The notes under the pieces are model-generated. The model was not told where the DNA came from. It was given only the letters and a program-made list of their open reading frames with translations, and ran no database searches. From JAUVHV01 sp964523875 (GTDB taxonomy: Bacteria; Omnitrophota; Gorgyraeia; JABMRG01): 43,084 nucleotides of DNA. Below are positions 41,901-43,084 of the stretch, in pieces; the stretch's first letter is position 1, and each line of letters opens with the position of its first letter. The DNA is taken from contig CAZGAS010000005.1 in the NCBI GenBank assembly GCA_964523875.1, forward strand, positions 1 through 43,084. The letters run 5' to 3'. A program made the position numbers and the translations under genes.

Positions 41901-43084
41901 AGCAGAAAAGCTACGCAGGCGCTTATGGCAACTACGACCCTTGCTGTAGCAGGGCCTGCTCTTGGTTCAGGTGGAATGCTTGCCTCTGTTGCTCAGGGCA
42001 CGTATTCTCAGTCAGCCAATCAGCAGCTTATAAATAATTTGAGTACCTTATTAGCTCCTTTCGGGATATTGCAAGATGAAAAGACCACTAAAGAGATCCA
42101 GAATGATATAGTGTCTGTTAAGAAGCAGATAGAAGCAGAAGAAAAGACATTAGAATTGAGCTATGCACAAGGCCCTACTATACAGGCATTGAAGGCCCAG
42201 GAGATAATACGCGAGAGGATAGCTGGATTGCAGGCAAGGCTTGGTGGATTAGAAAAAGAATTAGCCAAGGCATTCAAGACAGAGCTTACAGGTGCAACTG
42301 GAAAGAAGCAAATAATACGCATGTCAATACCTAAACAGCCCAAAACCCCAAAGCAGACAATTGTACCTTTACCACCAGCTGAGCTTATGATTAAAAAAGC
42401 TCAACGGCTAGGTATTAAGCCTAATGAAGACGGAAGTTATTCTATACCAGAAGGATTGGCAAATACAATAGTAGCGGAATATCTTGCTGCTATACAAGAA
42501 AACTTTAAATATTACAAGGTTCCTTCTGGTCTTAAAGGGCCTCGATATTTTGAAGAAGTTGTAGAAAGAATAAATGAGCAATACCCTAATTCTACAATAA
42601 TTGAGACGCATCTTAATTCCAAAGATTTTATTGGGTTGTTTTATCATGATAAAGAAGGCAAAACTATTTTGTTAAGGATTGATAGGGATGGCCAAGTCTA
42701 TGCTGTACCATGGAAGGGTCCAGTATCAAATATTTTAAATAATGAAAAAGCGGCTTTATTGGAATTCGGTTCCACAAAACAATTTGCCAGGATTGATGCT
42801 CAAGAGTTTGAACGACGTTTAAAGAAGGCGCATACGCTTATAAATTATTATAACAAGAATGTATTAGCGTTAAAAGATGACGTTAATATCGTAGTAATCC
42901 CCCCGGGCCACGGTGGAGAAAACTACAGAACCTCTTATTATCATGACCCTAACTTCGATCCTAGTACAGGTATAACAGTAAATATTCCTCTACAAAAGAT
43001 GAGAACGCTGCGATTAAAACAGGCAAAGACAAAGGTAGAGAAAAAGGTAAAGGAAAAGGAAAAGGTAATTGCACCTCCACCACC
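35934..43084 (+). CDS. Giant SecA-like ATPase with membrane domain (partial, runs off right end)
   Basis: One open frame continues on both sides of a 100-N gap and past the window end; about 2350 residues are visible. Residues 13-30 are a signal or anchor. About 75-500 is a domain starting with IQDAHAN and ending with VTGGFHTEG, perhaps TraB/ChaN-like. Near 1010-1060 the SecA nucleotide domain begins, with Walker A-like MGFGKSLTF. After the gap HAALEAKEGVEVQPEN, GASGTMDKEF, TIVTNRGTRGLDVK (near 1286) and HESKATDTQFRGRIARLPG match SecA motifs HQAIEAKEGV, GMTGTA, TNMAGRGTDI and HESRRIDNQLRGRSGRQGD in order. About 1580-2010 holds some 12 hydrophobic segments, then coiled coil. Normal SecA is about 900 aa and soluble, so this is a paralogue of unknown function. 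Confidence 0.83.
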   Translation, partial: MFYTNDKGRIIFKCISIIIVICFFFQDISWATNGLPLWSVINGNRVLEAREKDFTNLAKIKIPKDYGIIKEIHNAGSDKVIINIQDAHANLGAQESINKLIAGLDKDYQLKLVALEGAKGYVDVSSLQSYPDDSTKKDIADYLLERGKINAAEYYKITSSSSIKLYGVEDGSLYRENVKCYIDSLTNKGSIHKAIITLKRVISQLKSKVYSKQLIELDKKRLKYRTDEISFKEYWKYLGAQSRRLKIDISGFENIRALLDASELEDRVNFVDAEKERQALIEILTNSLTGDKMEQLLSESVSFRSGRIQPSVYHNHLRDYALSCGIDISLYPNLSGYTDYVNLHDKIVLDALFIELDELIDSVQSQLIRNDDQLLLASISKRLDILIEILDAKIVNRDLQYFKSHRADFIPQNISHELAPLMVRYKAEANLVPDMKVIAEALPHVEKFYDAATKRNEALVNNTLNKMKEDKRSLAVLVTGGFHTEGITEILRKHDMSYMVVLPKFSKDALDRPYDDIILNKKEPFEEILSKGEYYLAVANAFSNLLPINESYAALGTGFVLGRPDENNVDKWADVWLKFEREIERAGEKPGQMTPENLRHLAESARYVPLSENEYYIVLEAEDEETSVISVSYGKDAELPEISAVVGKEKARVVLMEHEGGKQDHISTQAENFEQKREELLAGIEQDKISSDILRQTEQINKQLRDKVRELQAIKGEPAYDIKLQRLEKIYGENRVKIAIKEARIGVFMKTSSGGVDKDKSRIPLLYDKFQPEEALIVAGLTTFVISVTFASRFFNQMNKCYVTLGEDSFFVSINNNSREAKDRFYIRPVMREEMRSEESKGMFHVPADKWFQDWMSIFYKQGNQRKVKYTLDNLNVLIDYVKFPGNANNARPNIVRDIIWDYEKVISQFAQSFSFKVKSAFEEQIQNKLEAINKNPSAYQQGIDRLYYMYGKDMVNKVLKSLSMLNTADIAGTTNTEKASSSGKSKSMFLKTAEEILRQTGVKPKEGLDGILKTEIQSLLAGGISPSISRLRIQIDAAKNMVKGVMYLIPMGFGKSLTFRLASFMLAKKMGYSLKNNKXXXXXXXXXXXXXXXXXXXXXXXXXXXXXXXXXXHAALEAKEGVEVQPENVTTNTMMLKGFLSSSLIDKKFAGASGTMDKEFMGRVHDKKVEEPKLEKEDISKREDRIRMYKAEVTKWEGFYNDILERIKNKQAVLINAQEGMPDKIIEEIQKRYKEQYGEDEYRQRFPTARTNEELDIRVFNATSLTDISEIEKNAGKPGAITIVTNRGTRGLDVKQDTKAAVIEKGLDEAAAKLVEDGVYSYSTYIHESKATDTQFRGRIARLPGTRGVWTAYWSCEDEIFVKHKDNPSVKTALASLLHEIAIVGEPIDADDNREPVNIVKLIGALRDSITSSQIEQFKQDEPFEEEIERRKSSIKVLREAVLNEDFANKGLNQFIPGIEKLASNIRDMQNREAMDAFRMGVLATFDEALSMYLDPVLDARSRLSHEMQSAKWKGVITQAKPVVNFRTISEVAYEKAMRYIQDADVSKMALEASQISKQTPPSAFARRARDALGRVRKNIAGVLLAGSIIGTGLWLLGKVMAVFHLVGMIMAGNTALLSQSLLIKSILGLSTLLPVAAWIGIAAFIIIAGITLSQTHLKLFNQVYQEKMMTSLGLVVRRTFTRQELGRAILSIPVTALSMLASAAPLVSIFTLISAAVFPAAATLLIPIAVIIGAAGLISIAILVNPIASKQLQSEKLKQPGDIARGMRSLSFGLGAVSIGVVSVMYISSIAGILIPVITIILSTIISKGVLARFYDNRLESAYSAKKAKRIGLELSPLIFAGLAGLALLISSSATAFAVTTSIFSAPLAIMAILYFVALPYMSSRLGRVESEAVGSGRKGTAIKEGLQAGFTNIRTLWIGFGALTAITVSAMMFIGTLPLWGVVIAGIEAFAISTIVIMSISRLRAKRAKGEELKGIQGKIAEYLTDSRKATQALMATTTLAVAGPALGSGGMLASVAQGTYSQSANQQLINNLSTLLAPFGILQDEKTTKEIQNDIVSVKKQIEAEEKTLELSYAQGPTIQALKAQEIIRERIAGLQARLGGLEKELAKAFKTELTGATGKKQIIRMSIPKQPKTPKQTIVPLPPAELMIKKAQRLGIKPNEDGSYSIPEGLANTIVAEYLAAIQENFKYYKVPSGLKGPRYFEEVVERINEQYPNSTIIETHLNSKDFIGLFYHDKEGKTILLRIDRDGQVYAVPWKGPVSNILNNEKAALLEFGSTKQFARIDAQEFERRLKKAHTLINYYNKNVLALKDDVNIVVIPPGHGGENYRTSYYHDPNFDPSTGITVNIPLQKMRTLRLKQAKTKVEKKVKEKEKVIAPPP
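39173..39272. other. Assembly gap (100 N)
   Basis: Exactly 100 N inside the SecA-like gene. In SecA the two flanking motifs are separated by roughly 250-280 residues, so the true missing sequence may be near 800 bases unless the domain is shortened. The frame happens to agree on both sides. Confidence 0.98.

Noticed and set aside
39149..42647. Several minus-strand frames of 60-141 codons at the right end
   Set aside because: All lie opposite the single long SecA-like frame that shows ordered motifs; none has a ribosome binding site of note.
1..43084. CRISPR arrays, transposases or IS ends
   Set aside because: No regularly spaced repeats with unique spacers and no transposase or integrase motifs were seen; the regular 17-bp boxes and the ACCGTATCA cluster are operator-like, not CRISPR.

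Overview
The window looks like a scaffold from an uncultivated Gram-negative-type bacterium. Several traits point towards candidate phylum Omnitrophota (formerly OP3) or a relative: very long genes encoding N-terminally anchored, diverged ATPase/kinase-like proteins (2276 aa, and more than 2300 aa running off the right end), a full RND efflux system with a TolC-type partner, many two-component proteins, and moderate-to-low GC. The taxon is an inference, not proven by the sequence. Two runs of exactly 100 N (12517-12616 and 39173-39272) are scaffold gaps of unknown true length, and both interrupt genes. Every gene in the window is on the + strand. A Shine-Dalgarno sequence at the extreme left edge suggests a divergent minus-strand gene outside it.

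Left part (185-12658), housekeeping and signalling: a RhlE-like DEAD-box RNA helicase, a B12-binding radical SAM protein, a small hypothetical, a prolyl-aminopeptidase-like hydrolase, and a membrane GGDEF diguanylate cyclase. Then comes a tightly packed run of response regulator, radical SAM protein, thioredoxin reductase, 901-aa membrane sensor kinase, second response regulator and GAF-type histidine kinase (cut by a gap).

Middle (12848-22960): a 2276-aa protein built from diverged PEP synthase/PPDK modules with an internally duplicated C-terminal module, then twin terminators and tRNA-Glu(CTC). After the tRNA comes a 2.5-kb insertion-like segment. It is bounded by the tRNA and a degenerate copy of its 3' half, contains a 16-bp direct repeat, and carries a coupled three-gene cassette: AbiEi-like regulator, AbiEii-like nucleotidyltransferase and PPP-type phosphatase. 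The cassette sits behind an operator with four boxes phased exactly 17 bp apart.

Right part (22964-43084): a ROK-family regulator without the usual zinc motif, then an efflux operon of AMIN-TolC-like outer-membrane protein, membrane fusion protein, RND permease 1 and RND permease 2. The operon's promoter region holds seven copies of ACCGTATCA in both orientations. RND permease 1 carries an extra cytoplasmic C-terminal tail ending in a winged-helix DNA-binding domain, so the pump may be its own membrane-bound regulator. The last gene is a giant SecA-like ATPase with a long N-terminal extension and a C-terminal multi-spanning membrane domain; it runs off the right edge.

Most interesting for follow-up: the RND-wHTH fusion with the box cluster, the tRNA-anchored AbiE-phosphatase cassette, and the SecA-like giant. 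Several promoters share the form TTGACA/T, 17 bp, TATACT or similar, so ordinary sigma-70-type transcription seems to apply.
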